From: Chitinophagales bacterium
Lineage (GTDB): Bacteria > Bacteroidota > Bacteroidia > Chitinophagales > Chitinophagaceae
Reading direction: 5' to 3'
NCBI GenBank assembly: GCA_015654495.1
Contig: JAATGW010000500.1
Coordinates: 1-6,222, forward strand
DNA length: 6,222 bases
This document shows, one piece after another, positions 6,182 through 6,222 of this stretch. The notes beneath the pieces are model-generated. The model worked only from the letters and a program-made list of their open reading frames with translations. It was not told the DNA's origin and searched no databases. The position numbers and the translations under genes were made by a program. Position 1 is the first letter of the stretch; each line of letters begins with the position of its first letter.

Positions 6182-6222
6182 TCAAATTCTGAAAAAAATA
6201 TTTATAAAGTTTCAGGATTTGA
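6182..6222. repeat. Second inverted repeat downstream of S23, reaching the window edge
   Basis: TCAAATTCTGAAA (6182-6194) pairs with TTTCAGGATTTGA (6210-6222): 12 of 13 Watson-Crick pairs plus one U-G wobble (6188/6216), around an AT-rich 15-nt loop. It follows the first hairpin by three bases. The outer end coincides with the window edge, so the stem may be longer. It could be a second terminator, a regulatory site of the next gene, or the end of a small element. Confidence 0.5.

Overview
This looks like a stretch of chromosome from a member of the Bacteroidota, probably a Chitinophagales or Sphingobacteriales relative. That placement is an inference from several signs. The gene starts lack Shine-Dalgarno sequences and have AT-rich leaders. 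There is a good match to the Bacteroidota promoter (TTG, 22-nt spacer, TATGTTTG). The large AsmA-like membrane protein, the fused-type 3-hydroxyacyl-CoA dehydrogenase and the free-standing S23 protein are all types that are common in this phylum. No species can be named from the sequence alone.

Layout, left to right. (1) 1-262, minus strand: the first 87 codons of a 3-hydroxyacyl-CoA dehydrogenase of fatty-acid beta-oxidation; the rest lies beyond the left edge. (2) 263-418: a divergent intergenic region with two mutually exclusive hairpins and an 18-bp perfect AT palindrome just before the next start codon. (3) 419-1729, plus strand: a complete glycerate 2-kinase of the GckA/TtuD (MOFRL) family. 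(4) 1728-1762: an almost gapless convergent junction. The two stop codons lie inside a four-copy tandem array of a 7-bp unit that can also fold into a bidirectional terminator-like hairpin. (5) 1754-5575, minus strand: one very large (1273-residue) AsmA/DUF748-like protein with one N-terminal membrane helix and a long periplasmic beta-rich body. (6) 5576-5783: a second divergent intergenic region with another four-copy 7-bp array (different sequence), a promoter overlapping an inverted repeat, and a 14-bp-period direct repeat touching the next start codon. (7) 5784-6131, plus strand: a small four-helix-bundle protein of the 23S rRNA intervening-sequence (S23) family. It is followed by two consecutive inverted repeats, the second ending exactly at the window edge.

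The genes do not form an operon; each appears to be its own transcription unit, with alternating directions. Beta-oxidation (HADH) and glycerate phosphorylation are both central carbon functions and may share the divergent control region. The AsmA-like protein belongs to envelope biogenesis and the S23 protein has no established function. I see no phage, CRISPR, toxin-antitoxin or clear transposon genes. The most unusual material is in the short intergenic regions: the two unrelated heptamer arrays and the repeats flanking the S23 gene.
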